Positions 23,936-34,796 of a DNA stretch of 64,000 nt are shown here, one piece after another (the first letter of the stretch is position 1; each line of letters begins with the position of its first letter). The stretch lies in assembly GCA_012934845.2 (NCBI GenBank), contig WNNJ02001739.1:186001-250000 (forward strand). The letters run 5' to 3'. The position numbers and the translations under genes were made by a program. Source of the stretch: Pomphorhynchus laevis (taxonomy: Eukaryota; Acanthocephala; Palaeacanthocephala; Echinorhynchida; Pomphorhynchidae). Under the pieces are notes generated by a model, which was not told where the DNA came from, did not search any database, and was given only the letters and a program-made list of their open reading frames with translations.

Positions 23936-23999
23936 CGCTGTTCTCCAATCAGTTTGTAACTGATTTGTAACTGTAATCAGTTCTTAATTATCTTTGTAA

Positions 24000-25375
24000 A
24001 TACTGTTCTCCAATCAGTTCAAGTGACCACGGCACTCTAGATTTTCTTATTAACCTTGATTTAAAGGTAGTCTCTAATTGTAATAAATTTGCCAATTTCA
24101 AGAAATCCGATTATTTCGCCATTATAACTGTTTTTTTTTCAAACATTCAATATCCCAACCCTTATATTCTTGGAATACACGCAGCGCGGGATTTGTTCTG
24201 AGATACTTTGGTTTCGATATTATCGTAGGGAAGCAGACACTTGCCTACGATATCTTCTAGCAAAACGTGATCGCGCTTTACGGGATTTCCGACGGCGTAT
24301 TATGTCATTATCATCATATAAGATTATTAGAAATATAGTAATTTCGCTCAAACGAAGTAACCGTCAGACCTATGCTTCGTGGTCAAAGATATTCTCCATG
24401 CAATTTGTTTAGTTTAATAGATTCAGAGGGAATTTGTACCAATAATGCCAATGAAATTGCAGATAAATATGCAAATCACTATGAAGTTTTTAATGTATTG
24501 GTTCATTTCGATGCGTCCGATCAGACACTATCACCTGTAATTATAAATCATCCTATATTTTCCAGTGTCGAATTCTTTGTTCTGGATGTATTCAATAAAT
24601 TGAATTTGAATGAGGATTGCGACGGTGTGATAACATTTAAATTAGAAGAAAGATGGCAAAAACCAACGCAAAATTTATTGAATTGAATATTTCGATGCCT
24701 AGCTGGCATCATCTTCAGCAATTGTAATTTGCTTGAACAGTTGTAAAATACAACTTGAACAGTTGTATTACAACTGTTCAAGCAAATTACAATTGCTGAA
24801 GATGATGCTAGCAAGGCATCGAAATATTCAATTCAGTAAATTTTGCGTTGGTTTTTGCCATCTTTCTTCTAATTTAAATGTATTCAATGAGTTTCGAAGT
24901 TCTAGACCTTCGTCAATTTCTGATCCTAATAATATTCCATCGATAGTATTGCAAGACGCTGCGCCTGTATTGTGTTTTCAAGAAAGGTTCCAGATCTGCT
25001 GCGAGAAAAATTTATACTAGTGAACCTGACCTATGGGGCATGCAAGATTATGGGAAAATTAATTTAGTGTTTTCGATTTATCAAAGGCCTTTTATATGGA
25101 TAAGCATAACCTTTTAACTATGAAATTTTTTGATGTGGGGATTAAAGGTTGCATTCTTCGCTAGCTTAATTGCTTCCTCCAATATAGGTTATATGATGTG
25201 ATAGTTGAAAACACTTTGTCTCGTTGGCGACCGATATTGAGTAGGGTGCCACCATGTTCAGTAATTAGTCATACCCTGTTCAATATATGTGTCAATGACA
25301 TCTGCCGCGTCAATTGTACATTTGCTATGTATGCGATGATATTAAAAATTGGAAGGACATTCGGAACTTTTTTAA
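24000..25375 (+). pseudogene. CR1-like LINE (EN end, RT) split by a foldback
   Basis: In order: an endonuclease end with SDHGTLDFLINLD (near 24030), the linker RYYRREADTCLRYL (near 24220), the start of RT (NLNEDCDGVI, near 24610), a foldback insertion, then DPNNIPSIVLQ (near 24930), PCSVISHTLFNICVNDI (near 25255-25300) and an active site that still reads Y-A-D-D only if one base is restored near 25330. The one-base loss and other breaks mark it as dead. The 3' end is cut where the next LINE begins at 25385. Confidence 0.7.
24640..24888. mobile_element. Foldback element with about 110-bp arms
   Basis: A long inverted repeat. ACATTTAAATTAGAAG at the left returns as its complement at the right end, and the arms stay similar to the centre near 24765. 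Each arm carries CTGAAGATGATGC ... GGCATCGAAATATT, a hammerhead-like module. In the left arm it has a 6-bp stem GATGCC/GGCATC. The element interrupts the reverse transcriptase frame. It encodes no protein. Confidence 0.85.
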
Positions 25376-25384
25376 AAAATGATT

Positions 25385-26250
25385 TATTTTTACGTGGCAA
25401 ATGCATGCCGGTGCACACTTACATGATCGCAACAATAAAAACAAAAATCTAAGTCATGTGCCTAGAAGGTGAGAATGGAGGAGGTATTTGAATGTGATAA
25501 AGGAGGGATCGCGACGGACGTCGAGAGGGAGCTGATTCTAGGCGAGGAAACGGCGACGAGGAATGATCGAAGACCGTAGCTGTTGTAGTAATTGGGAACA
25601 TGAAGTAAGAGGGAATGACGGGAACGCAGCGATAGAAAGGTGGGGCGAGTGTCTTCTAGGAAAGGGAGGTTGATAAACAATGGGAAGCCGACAGCGATGA
25701 GAGGAAAAGACAGTTGGAGACAAAAATTCCGATATCGTGTATGAGATGGACGGGTGCATGAGCATAGATAAGTGTCATCGGCATATTACATGACGTTAAA
25801 GGAGTAAGGTTTGGTAAACGAAGAGAGATCACAAAGCAGAAGAGAGAAAATCAGGGGACTTAAGACTGAACCTTGGGGGACCTGCAGAAAATAGGGCTGG
25901 GAGGGGAGGGTGATGAATTAGAACAGACGCGAAAGGAACGGTCTGATAGATATGAGACAAATCATGCTACGACGGAGTAAGAAAGGACTAAATGATAACG
26001 AAGGCGAGAAAGGAGGATGGAGTGGTCCACAGTGTCGAAGCGGAGGAGAGGTTGAGAACACGATATAAAGCCTTGTCACGAGAAATGAATAGGTCGTTGT
26101 AAACTTTCATGTAGGCAATTTCGGTGCAGTGATAAGAGCGGAAAGCGAATTGGAAAGGAGGGTACAGATTGGATTAGTAGAGATAAACGTTGATCATAAA
26201 CACCTCATCGTTTATTACATAAACGATGAGGTGTTATACGACCTTAGAAA
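25385..26250 (-). mobile_element. Hairpin-tailed LINE copy 5
   Basis: 3' hairpin at 25403-25418, stem GTGTGC/GCATGC with two G-U wobbles. The minus-strand post-RT region and RT active site YADD (25774-25785) are present. The codon just before YADD is TAA (25786-25788), as in the next copy. Relative to that copy, a block between the hairpin end and the active site is deleted. Near the 5' end a 37-bp perfect palindrome (about 26197-26236) interrupts the match. Confidence 0.8.
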
Positions 26251-26260
26251 AAAAGATTTA

Positions 26261-27154
26261 TTAAACGTGGCAAATGCGTGCCAGCGCACGCTTACATGAC
26301 CACAACAAAACAAAAATGTAAATCATGTGTCGAGAAGGTGTGAACGGAGGAGGTGTTTGAATGTGATAAAGGAGGAGCGCGGCGGACGTCGAGAGGGAGT
26401 TGATTCCAGGCGAGTGGGGCGGCGACGAGGAAGGATCGGAGACCATAGTTGTTGGAGTAATTGGGAACGTGGAGTAAGAGGGTATGACGGGAACACAGCG
26501 ATAGCGAGGTGGGGTGAGACGAAAAGTTACGAGAAGAAGGCGGAGTTTGATGCGGATGTGGATGGTGGGCCAGGAGAGTTGGGCAAAATATGTGGATGTG
26601 TGGTCGAAGCGACGGAGACGAAAGAGCACTCGAACGGCGGTGTTGATTATTCGTTGTAGGGATAGGATGATGGATTTTGGAGAATTGGCGAAAAGGCTAA
26701 GGCAGTAATCGATTTTAGGGAAAAGAAGCGATGAAAGAAGAGACATACAAGAACGGAAGTCGATAAGGGGGCGGATACGGCGGATGTCACGGAGAATTAA
26801 GTTAGACGAGCGGACCTTGTCACGGACGAATGGTTTAAGGGAAAGGTGATCATCGAAATGGAAGCCTAAGAAAGTGAGATTGTGGACTATGGGAATGATC
26901 GATGAGGCAAAAGATACAGTGGGAGGAGATATGTTTGGTTTACAGAGGAGGATCCACATTATTTCATACTTGTCAGGGTTTAGAACGAGATGGAGATTGG
27001 AGAGACGTTCGTAGATAGAAAAAAATACAGTTGAAGGCAGAATTGCCGATATCTTGTATGCGATGTGCGAGTGCATGAGCATAGATGAGGATGTCATCGG
27101 CGTATTACATGACGTTAAAGGAAAAAGGTTTGATAAACGGAGAGAGATCGCCAA
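26261..27154 (-). pseudogene. LINE copy 6 RT palm end and C-terminal domain
   Basis: A 297-codon frame contains LHLVLNPDKYEIMWIL (RT thumb side), LTFLGFHFDDHLSL, then LLFPKIDYCLSLFANS and LQRIINTAVRVLF. It does not run in frame through YADD. The active site (27093-27104) is preceded by TAA (27105-27107), where the copy at 32112 has CAA (Gln). The tail is shifted out of the family frame after the FRLTPP segment. Confidence 0.8.
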
Positions 27155-27901
27155 GCAGAAGAGAGAAAAGCAGGGGACCTAGGACTGAACCTTGTGGGAC
27201 CCCGCAAAAGATAGGGATAGGAGAGGATGATGATGAATTAGAACAGACGCGAAAGGAACGGTCGGATAGATATGAGGCAAACCATGCTACGGAGGAAGAA
27301 GAAAAGCCGTAATCATAAGGGAGGCGATAAAGGAGGACGGAGTGGTCGACAATGTCGAGGGCGGAGGAGAGCTCGATGGAGATGAGAACACTATATAGAA
27401 CCTTGTCTCGAGAAATGAGTAAGTCGTTGTAAACTTTCCTGCAGGCGATTTCTGTGGAATGGTTAGAGCGGAAAGCGTATCGGAAAGGAGAGTACAGATT
27501 GGATGACGAGAGATAAGCGTCGAACTGTATTAAGATGAGGCGTTCTAAGAGCTTAGAAAGAGTAGGGAGTAGTGAAATGGGGCGATAGCTAGAAGGAAGG
27601 GAGGGGTCGAGCGATTGTTTCTTAAGGAGCGGACGAACGATTGCGGATTTTTAGTGTGAAGGGAAGATACGACTGCGGATGGACGAGTTAGCAGGGTTGT
27701 GAGAAAAGCGGATATCGATGAGCATATGGATTTAAGTATGTGGGTAGGCAGGGGATCGTCAGGTGAGGTTTTGCTGGGCAAGGACATGAGAACAGATGAT
27801 ACTTCTGAAGGTGAGACAGGGAGAAGATGAAAGAGTTCCGGAAGGATGAGATTAGACTGGGCAGAGTGGGATATGATGGAGACCAGGGTATGAGAGAGCA
27901 A
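27155..27901 (-). pseudogene. LINE copy 6 RT fingers and palm start
   Basis: Minus-strand reading shows LPSKTSPDDPLPTHILK (near 27760), then after a frameshift FRSNHSTEIACRKVYNDLL (near 27450), an ALDIVDHSVLLYRL palm segment and GVPQGSVLGPLLF (near 27200). These are the ordered RT blocks 1-5 of CR1/L2-like elements. The catalytic 'D' of the first palm motif sits in a changed context (ELSSALDIVDH). Confidence 0.8.
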
Positions 27902-27994
27902 CGTGAATCCTTTGCTCTGGAGAAATGACGAATAATCATGGGGATTGATGTTGCACGGCGGAGATGAGCGAGCAAGGATTGAGTTAAAAGTATT

Positions 27995-29378
27995 CTATAG
28001 AGTCTTAGTGTTGAATGAAGTGATGATTTTATGCTGCCAAAAGGAGTTGCATTTGGTACGTAGTGGGTGGAGATGAGACCACCGATGAGCAAGATAGGTA
28101 TCACGGAAAGACCGAGTGATCGAGCAGAAATCACGTCTGAGAGAACGGTGATATACCCGAAAAGCATGACGGAGTCGACGCTTTGAGAGTAGGCACTGGA
28201 TGTCAAACCATGGGGCACGGTGCAAGCAACGGTGCGGGCGAGGCTTGAAGGACAAGTGAATATCGAGAATGGATGTGAGTTCAGAGTCGAAAAGAAAGGC
28301 GATATCGTGAGGAGAGGAATATGTTATTGTTGAATAGGATAGAGACGATTTGAGTATACAGAGCGGAGAAGGGAGAGGTCAAGATTTCTCTAAGAGCGAC
28401 GTAGTATTGTAGGCGTGTTAGGAGGGTTGTTGTTGTGAGCGAGATCAAGGGTGACGAGAAAGTGATCGGATAGACCAGGATCGAAAATGGACAGTGAGGT
28501 GTAGGCAGCAAAATGATCGAGAACAGCGATGATGTCGAGTGCCCCACCAAGGATATGTGTGGGAGCAGTGGATATGGGTTTGTAGTTATAGTTGGATAGA
28601 ATGTTGATGAACTGGATTGACTCGGTGGAAGAGGGGCGGTCGAGGCGGATGTTGAAGTCGCTAAGAACGATTGAAGGGATTAAGGACAAAGAACAGTGGG
28701 ACAGAATGTCAGCGATTTCGGTAAAAAATAAGGATGTAGGAGCTAATGAACCAGGACGGTATACAATGGCGAGATCTAGAGTGATCGGGTTAGAAGAAAA
28801 ACAAGTGAGCAGTTCAAAAGAGCAAGGACTGAAAGGGGAAGTGATTTTGCGAAGAGACGAGGGGTGACGGGCGAATGCGACAATGCCGCCATGATTAGAG
28901 AATTTAGAAGGGGATTTGCTAAGCGGGGAGCGGATTCGACTAGTGAGCAACTGGCATAGAGCAAACGGCGGATGGAGAGGTCGTTAGAATCGGAGTGCCA
29001 GGATTCGGTGAGGCAGAAGAGATCGATGGATTGCTTAGTGAATAAGTTGAGGATGAGATCGGATTTATTGAGAGTAGATCTAGTGTTGTGGAGGCCGATG
29101 CGGAAACCGTGTGTAGTGGTGGTAGGGGCTAGTGGGGAAGACACATAGGGGAAATGGAGCGCCATCGAATTTTTGGGCGGGTGCGGACAACTTGAAAATT
29201 TCCGTCGATGTTTCGGATGGAGAGAGATGTTTCGCCGTTTTCCTCGCGACGGCGTTTTTCGATGAGGGCAGATGAGAGTTGAGCGATTTCGGAGGGGGTG
29301 CGATCGGGGAAAATGCGAGTGGCTGAAGAGGACATGAGTTTGAATCGTTGGTAGAGGACAGAAGACGCGTGAGAGCAA
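27995..29378 (-). pseudogene. LINE copy 6 endonuclease and linker (three frames)
   Basis: 28776-29378 covers the start of an APE-type endonuclease (LHNTRSTLNKSDLIL, then DLFCLTESWHSD). 28390-28950 continues it with NHGGIVAFARH, LAIVYRPGS, VLSDFNIRLD and the catalytic GLSDHFLVTLDL. 27995-28255 is the linker with APWFDIQCLLSKRRLRHAF. All core endonuclease landmarks are present, so the copy decayed recently, but the frames are not joined. Confidence 0.85.
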
Positions 29379-30106
29379 TGCTTGAAAACAACTTTTAGGA
29401 GAGGGGGCTGGGAAGGATTAGATTGAGAAGATTTATTTAGGCGGATGGATGCGACAGGAGAGATGTTGTTGAAAAATGAAGGGTTATCCGCGGGAACAAG
29501 AGACGAGAGGATAGATCTGAATGCGGAAACATCGTGGTCGAGACGTGCTTGTGGAGATAAAGAGGTGGAAGGAGTGATATTAGTGACGATGACGCAACGA
29601 TCGCGAGAAGGAAAGCGTTTCCGTAAAGGAGGACGAGTAACGTGAATTGGTGAGATCACGATAGGAAAGCTGGGAGTTGAGGATATCAAGGGAGTAGGTT
29701 TGACAGCGGAAAACAAAGAGGATTTTGATAATAGAGAGGGTGGTGAGCGATGTGAGAAAAGGTTATGAGTGGAAGGATTGTGGTGGTTGGTGGAGGTGAT
29801 TTTGATTGAAGGATGTAGGTTATTGAGAAACGAGACAGAAGGGAAGATACAGGGGATGTCAGGAAGTAAAGACATGGGATTAGATGTGCATGTGATGACA
29901 GAATCAGTGGGTTGACAAAGGATATCTGAAACGACTGGGGTAGTTTGAGTGGACACGTTGGAGGTTGATATGTTCTTATGGGAGAGGTCGCGTATGAGTT
30001 TGTTGGCAAACTCATATGAAGTCTTCTTTAGACTTACTACTGTCGCATGCGATTGTAGTCCAGACGCTGCAGTCGTGTGTCGAGCATTGTACTTGTAGTT
30101 GAGCAC
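29129..30106 (-). CDS. LINE copy 6 ORF1 protein
   Basis: A 325-codon intact frame. The first half is Ser/Thr/Pro-rich. Around residues 165-240 there is an RNA-binding-like part with RDRCVIVTNITPS and, later, PPLLKVVFKHCSHASSVL. Then comes the segment IFPDRTPSEIAQLSSALIEK, where RRREENGE follows. These are typical of CR1/L2 ORF1 (an RRM-like chaperone that binds LINE RNA). Its end overlaps the endonuclease frame, as expected for a two-ORF LINE. The start is the first ATG of the frame. A true start slightly upstream cannot be excluded. Confidence 0.75.
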   Translation of the reverse strand: MLNYKYNARHTTAASGLQSHATVVSLKKTSYEFANKLIRDLSHKNISTSNVSTQTTPVVSDILCQPTDSVITCTSNPMSLLPDIPCIFPSVSFLNNLHPSIKITSTNHHNPSTHNLFSHRSPPSLLSKSSLFSAVKPTPLISSTPSFPIVISPIHVTRPPLRKRFPSRDRCVIVTNITPSTSLSPQARLDHDVSAFRSILSSLVPADNPSFFNNISPVASIRLNKSSQSNPSQPPLLKVVFKHCSHASSVLYQRFKLMSSSATRIFPDRTPSEIAQLSSALIEKRRREENGETSLSIRNIDGNFQVVRTRPKIRWRSISPMCLPH

Positions 30107-30175
30107 AGTTGGTGTTGGTCGTAGCTGTCTTCTTACGTCCTCCCATCGACGTCCTTGTGCGTTAAAACTTAAATT

Positions 30176-30250
30176 TACTGGATTGATCTGGAACTGGATT
30201 GATCAGGAACTGGATTGATCTGGAACTGGATTGATCTGGAACTGGATTGC
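30176..30250 (+). repeat. 16-bp tandem repeat next to LINE 5' end
   Basis: About four and a half copies of GGATTGATCTGGAACT, with one unit reading GATCAGG. It lies just 5' of the LINE ORF1 and may be part of its 5' untranslated region. Some LINEs carry tandem units there. No second complete copy is available to test this. Confidence 0.8.
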
Positions 30251-30354
30251 TTGTATTTACTTTAGATTGTAAGTAGCTTTAATCAACAATTTTTTTTATC
30301 ATTTTTATCATTTTTTTATCACAATTTTTTTATATTAATCTCTCAAACTTTTTT

Positions 30355-30580
30355 TCAGTGGTGAGTGAAATGGGGCGATAGCTAGAAAGAAGGGAAGGGT
30401 GGAGCGATTGTTTCTTAAGGAAGATACGAACGATGCCGGTTTCCAGTGTAAAGGTAAGCTATGACTGCGGATGGACGAGTTAAACAAGGTGATGAGGAAA
30501 TGGGATATCGATAAGCATATGGATTTAAGAAAGAAGATATCGATGAGCAGATGCCCATATCGATGGACATATGGGGGTAG
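30355..30580 (-). mobile_element. Hairpin-tailed LINE copy 7 (internal fragment)
   Basis: Matches 27565-27740 of copy 6 (start of the RT, shared GAAATGGGGCGATAGCTAG). It has no 3' hairpin and is rearranged at its end (two ATATCGATG-containing repeats). Dead fragment. Confidence 0.75.
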
Positions 30581-30599
30581 GCAGGATTACACAGATTTT

Positions 30600-31060
30600 T
30601 TTCACCCGTGGTGAAATTAGCATGTTTATATTATTAACATAGGTAAGACATATCACATGCATTTAGGTCAGTTGAAATACTCGGGTTCTTACACTTTAAG
30701 TGATATTATTAGGAATGATGATCAAGTCAAGGATCTGTAATGTCATTTAGATCGCTGTTTAAGTCCATGATCCTTTCTCATGTACTGCATGCTTCTTCTG
30801 CAGTTTTTGCCTAAACAAAGGGGGATTTAAAGACATTTTCAGTTGTGCCAGTTATCTTGTTTCTTCTGTTCGTCATATTCCCTACCTTCAAGGACTGGCT
30901 GTTTTAGGTGTTTGTGGATTGATACGTAATTAGTTAGGTAGATTTGCCAAATAAGCGGAGTCGCCTAATTATTTAGTGAAATTTGATTTAGTTGTGGAGG
31001 ACATGCATTCTCTAAAGCATGTTTAAAATCCTCTATTCACAATTTCTCTGATAAAATTGA
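30600..31060 (+). pseudogene. Possible LINE RT/post-RT fragment
   Basis: A plus-strand segment reads LGQLKYSGSYTLSDIIRND then VKDL, like the 'vkDLG' region following the RT active site in CR1-like LINEs. It is short and broken. Confidence 0.4.
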
Positions 31061-31914
31061 TACTCAGATTCAGACCGAAACATAACTGTACTAAATAAAT
31101 GCAGAGGCTTTATTTAATTGAATCTACAATAAGAAACAGGTTAGTTAAGAAAATGTCATTGTCATATGAGTTCATTACGAGGTCCCATCAACACAAAATC
31201 TGAACCGTTTGAAGGAGTAAATATGTGTGTGCGACGAGGGTGTTGAATATCGATAGGGTCAGCTTCAAGACGACGTTCATATTGCTGATTTTTGAAACCT
31301 TCATTCTGTGTTTATGCGTGTTTTATTTTGACTGGTCAGATCATAGTCAGAATCTTAATTGTTTGGATTCACTTCAGTGTTTTCGCATGCTTCGCTTTGA
31401 TTGCTAGGGTGATCAAAAGAATCAATGGATTTACAGCTCGAAATTGAATAAGCAATTGATTCTGGTTTGAGTAAGAATGTTTACACATTATTTCAATCGG
31501 TTCCGACGTGCAATTGTCGCTATTGTATGTTATTGATTCTGTATTTTGGGCAGTGTCATCGAATGCTGACTGTTTAGGATGTGGAAACAATTATCGTTTA
31601 AAAAATGAAGCTTCTTTATCCATTTTTAAACTAAACACATGTATAGTTTGGATTCGAATATAGGAGTTACAGTTCCTCGACCGGGTAGTCGTATATGCTA
31701 CTTTTGGTAAATCTTTTCGACATAATAGCATCTGGTTCTGTCAACCATTTCGGCCAATTGATTCCATTCACAGATCAATGATTAAATGGAAACAATCGAT
31801 TTGTGAGGATTGTTATTTGTCGATGTACATAGTAATGATCGGATTGCATAAAGACACTCAGGTAGCACACTTAACCACTAACTGATTTTTCTATTGAGAC
31901 CGTGAAAACGCAGT
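31061..31914. other. No gene recognised
   Basis: Short frames at 31225-31407 (+) and 31369-31590 (-) show no domain. No repeat link was noticed. Confidence 0.4.
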
Positions 31915-32995
31915 GTGATGATTTTCCAAGAAAACCATCACACTGCTTCCGGAGGACATAGATTGTATTTATTCTTAATTCAATTTGCACGACCATATTA
32001 TCGGCTGCCTCTACATCTTTCGACAACGCAACCTATTGATTTTGACGTGTGCTTTTCTCTCTTATTCTCGGTGACTTGTCTACGATTTCTCATACATTTA
32101 ACTTCCATGTTATGCAATATGCTGATGGCATTCTCATCTATGCTCATGCACCTGCTTATTGTATTAATGATCTTAGTTTTTCTGCTTCCAACTGTCTTGA
32201 CTTAATTTTCAATAATATTTCTTCTCTTTGTCTTACTCTGAATCCTAATAATTCCAAAATAATGTGGATCCTTCCTCGACTCCTCGGCCTAGAACCTTCC
32301 TCCATTTCGACAATGGACTTTCACTTAAACCTTTTGCTAGGGATAAAGTACGTTTATCTACATTGATTCTCCCTAACCTCCGTCAAATTCGTAGATTGAT
32401 TTCCCTACTTGCATGACTTTCACATCATCTCTCCTTTTCTCAATACTTGATTACTGTATTAGTCTATTTTCCAGTTCACCTGAATCCACTCTTATTCGCT
32501 TTTATTCCCTTACAACGCATCGTCAACGCAGCCGTCCGAATTATCCTCCGTCTTCGTCGTTTTGATCATACATCCCACCATCTTGCGTTTCGATTTGCCT
32601 ATCATTTATTGTCGTGTTCAAATTCTCCTTTTTCTCATTGCTTTCCTTCCGCCTTGTAACTTTTCATACCCGTTCTTTTCTTTACCTTGTTTTTCTTGAT
32701 AATTCTCGTCCTGTTTACTGTTCCTTGCGTTCCATTAATTCCCTTCTTTTCATGTTTTAAACTACTCTATCTTCTTTGTCTTCCGCTTCTTCCTTCTGGC
32801 TACTTTCTCTCGTCGAATCATCTGCCCATTCATATACACCAATCAACCTCTATGCCGTGCTTCAAATGCCTAATCCGATCCCATTTAAACAATTTAACTA
32901 ATTTATCTGCTTGAATTCCGCTGTTTTTGTTAGTTAGTGGATTGTAAGCGTGCAGCTGGCACGCATTTGCCACGTTAAGTAAATAAATTACTCTG
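31915..32995 (+). mobile_element. Hairpin-tailed LINE copy 8
   Basis: Plus-strand copy. RT segment SLILGDLSTISHTFNFHVMQ is followed by YADG (32118-32129), where the second catalytic Asp has become Gly. Next come LTLNPNNSKIMWILP, LQRIVNAAVRIILRLRRFD and a broken post-RT end. The hairpin is at 32948-32964 (GCGTGC/GCACGC, loop AGCTG), then GCCACGTTAAGTAAATAAATTA. Before YADG it has CAA, the ancestral Gln codon of the family as inferred here. Confidence 0.82.
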
Positions 32996-33270
32996 ATTGT
33001 AACACGATATTATCCTCACATGTATTGTTCTTATTTCCGATCCAACAGAACTCTACTAATCAGCCTGGGTGGGTTTCATCAGCTGCTGACACATACCTAT
33101 ATTTCACGTTTCGATAATGTAGGTATAAGTTAGCAGCTTATGAGACCCACCCAGGCTGATTAGTGGCGTCCTGCTGTATCAAAAATAGGAACAATACATG
33201 TGAGGATAATATCGTGACACAATCAGAAGAATTTCAGCTCACAGATGCAATCAAGTTAAATAAATTATTA
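32993..33270. mobile_element. Foldback element
   Basis: Two inverted arms of about 110 bp. The left starts GATTGTAACACGATATTATC near 32998, and the right arm ends with its complement near 33225. The right arm continues further (CAGCTCACAGATGCAATC), so the left arm is truncated where it joins the LINE. The inner arm segment CAGCCTGGGTGGGT is perfectly repeated. A half copy is at 18650-18745. Confidence 0.85.
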
Positions 33271-33879
33271 CAGAGATATCAATAGAAAGTTTATGCCCGA
33301 GGTTTAAACCCCGCACATTGAGTTTGCAATAGAGTAATAATGACAAATTCAAGTGTATTTTAAAATATATGTCGTGTATTAGTCTTAGTCTTAAAACCGA
33401 TATTGGACAAACCTATTTTGTTCAACAGGGAGTAGCACTAACGACTTAGTCTTTTCAAAAAATTTGCAATTAGCTAGAAGGCGTATTTGAATTCTCTTTG
33501 GGGAATTAAAGATCTCCATATAGCTGTTAATCAAACAGGTGTTTCATCTCTACTTTATGTATACGATTGAGCCATTTATTTTTCTAATCCAGCAGTAGTT
33601 TAATCTTGATAAAATAAGTTGGAATTATATAAACAAACCCAAGTTGTTAAATTTCGTTCATGTAATCGTTTCTGAGCATATCCTAAAAATTGCATGCAAA
33701 ATATACTTATGAGCATTTCTTTAAAATATGCTAAAAATATGAATATTTTATATTATATTTAATTTCATATATTAATGTCCTAAACATATGCTTCTGGGCA
33801 TATCCTAACAATTATATGCAAAATAGCTTCCTTGTTGCTATAACAGACTTATCCAAGTTGGTTAGTTTACGGCAATACA

Positions 33880-34470
33880 ATTAATATAGAATTTGTTAAG
33901 TACTAGAATTGCATACGGCTTATTAAAATATGACCGGATCTGACCGTTGTCGATTTCAAGGGTATCGATAAAAACAAATGGAGCTTCTTGAAACGATTCT
34001 TCTGTTTATCTAAAAGTGTCATCATCGACCTTGATTTTACTAATAAACAAATGTTCATTTTCATTTGAGATTGTAATTAAAGAAGGTCATTTTTAGGTAT
34101 AACGACCTCGGTGTTTGGATAAGCTCTAATCTATCCTCACAAATACACACAAAGCTGGACGCATTGTAGGAATTTTGAGATGAACTTAGTAATCTGCTCT
34201 TAGTAATAATCCTCTTAGTAACCTTTTTAACCTAAATTTGACCTTTATCAATTTAACCATTTTTAACCGAAATTTGCCTCACTAGCGCAGTCATCAAATG
34301 ATGCTGCTAACGCCTCAAATCCAGTAAACTCGGTTATACCGCCTATTAAAGCGTGTTGTTAAACTTTTGAACATAATTTTGGCTTCAACGGTCTGTTCAT
34401 CTACTGTGAACCAGTAGAATAAGTGCCTGGATATAGACGCTTCTATGGTTATTAGACGATCTATATTGGA
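33880..34470 (+). pseudogene. Decayed CR1-like LINE fragment
   Basis: YNDLGVWISSNLSSQIHTKL (near 34100-34160) matches the conserved 'DLGV-i---L-f--H' stretch after the RT active site in CR1-like LINEs. Little else is readable. Confidence 0.5.
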
Positions 34471-34796
34471 TTAATGATTTTGTTGAGATGTGTCTGTAAT
34501 TAATTAAATTTGTTTGCGATGCCATCTATCAATGAGCTTTCTGCTCAACTGGTGGTGACAGAATAATAATACTGCAACGTCAGCTGTATTATTAAATCCA
34601 TTGATGCCTTTATTTCTCGACACATTACCTGTATTATTTTATCAAGTGCTGTCCGGATCATCCTAATTTTCTTCGATAGGAGATTTAATTGAGGTTGTTG
34701 CTTGTTATCTAGGTAGCACTTAGTTAGTTTAAAGAGGATATGCCTATGCATATGCAACCAATTAAGCAAATTATCGGAGATGTCTTTTTAATATAT

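Larger units (their letters stand above)
26255..30170 (-). mobile_element. Hairpin-tailed LINE copy 6, nearly full length
   Basis: About 3.9 kb, minus strand. It holds an ORF1 protein (29129-30106), endonuclease, reverse transcriptase and post-RT domain, then the 3' hairpin at 26276-26291 and an AATAAATC end. The domain order and motifs place it with CR1/L2-like LINEs. It is the reference copy for the family in this window. Several frameshifts and a stop before the active site mean it cannot encode a full ORF2 as it stands. Antisense Arg/Gly-rich frames in this region are mirror images of the coding strand. Confidence 0.88.

Noticed and set aside
26327-26708. Arg/Glu-rich plus-strand frames at 26.3-26.7 kb (also 19.9-20.15 kb)
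   Set aside because: They are antisense mirror frames of the LINE post-RT domain, repeated wherever the LINE is.
27093-27107. TAA before YADD as sign of a changed genetic code (TAA = Gln)
   Set aside because: The three long frames end at TGA (UPF2), TAG (EF-hand) and TAA (fusion ORF), and none has internal stops, so the standard code fits.
30176-30250. Regulatory operator array
   Set aside because: Simple 16-bp tandem repeat next to a LINE 5' end. Nothing else supports binding sites.
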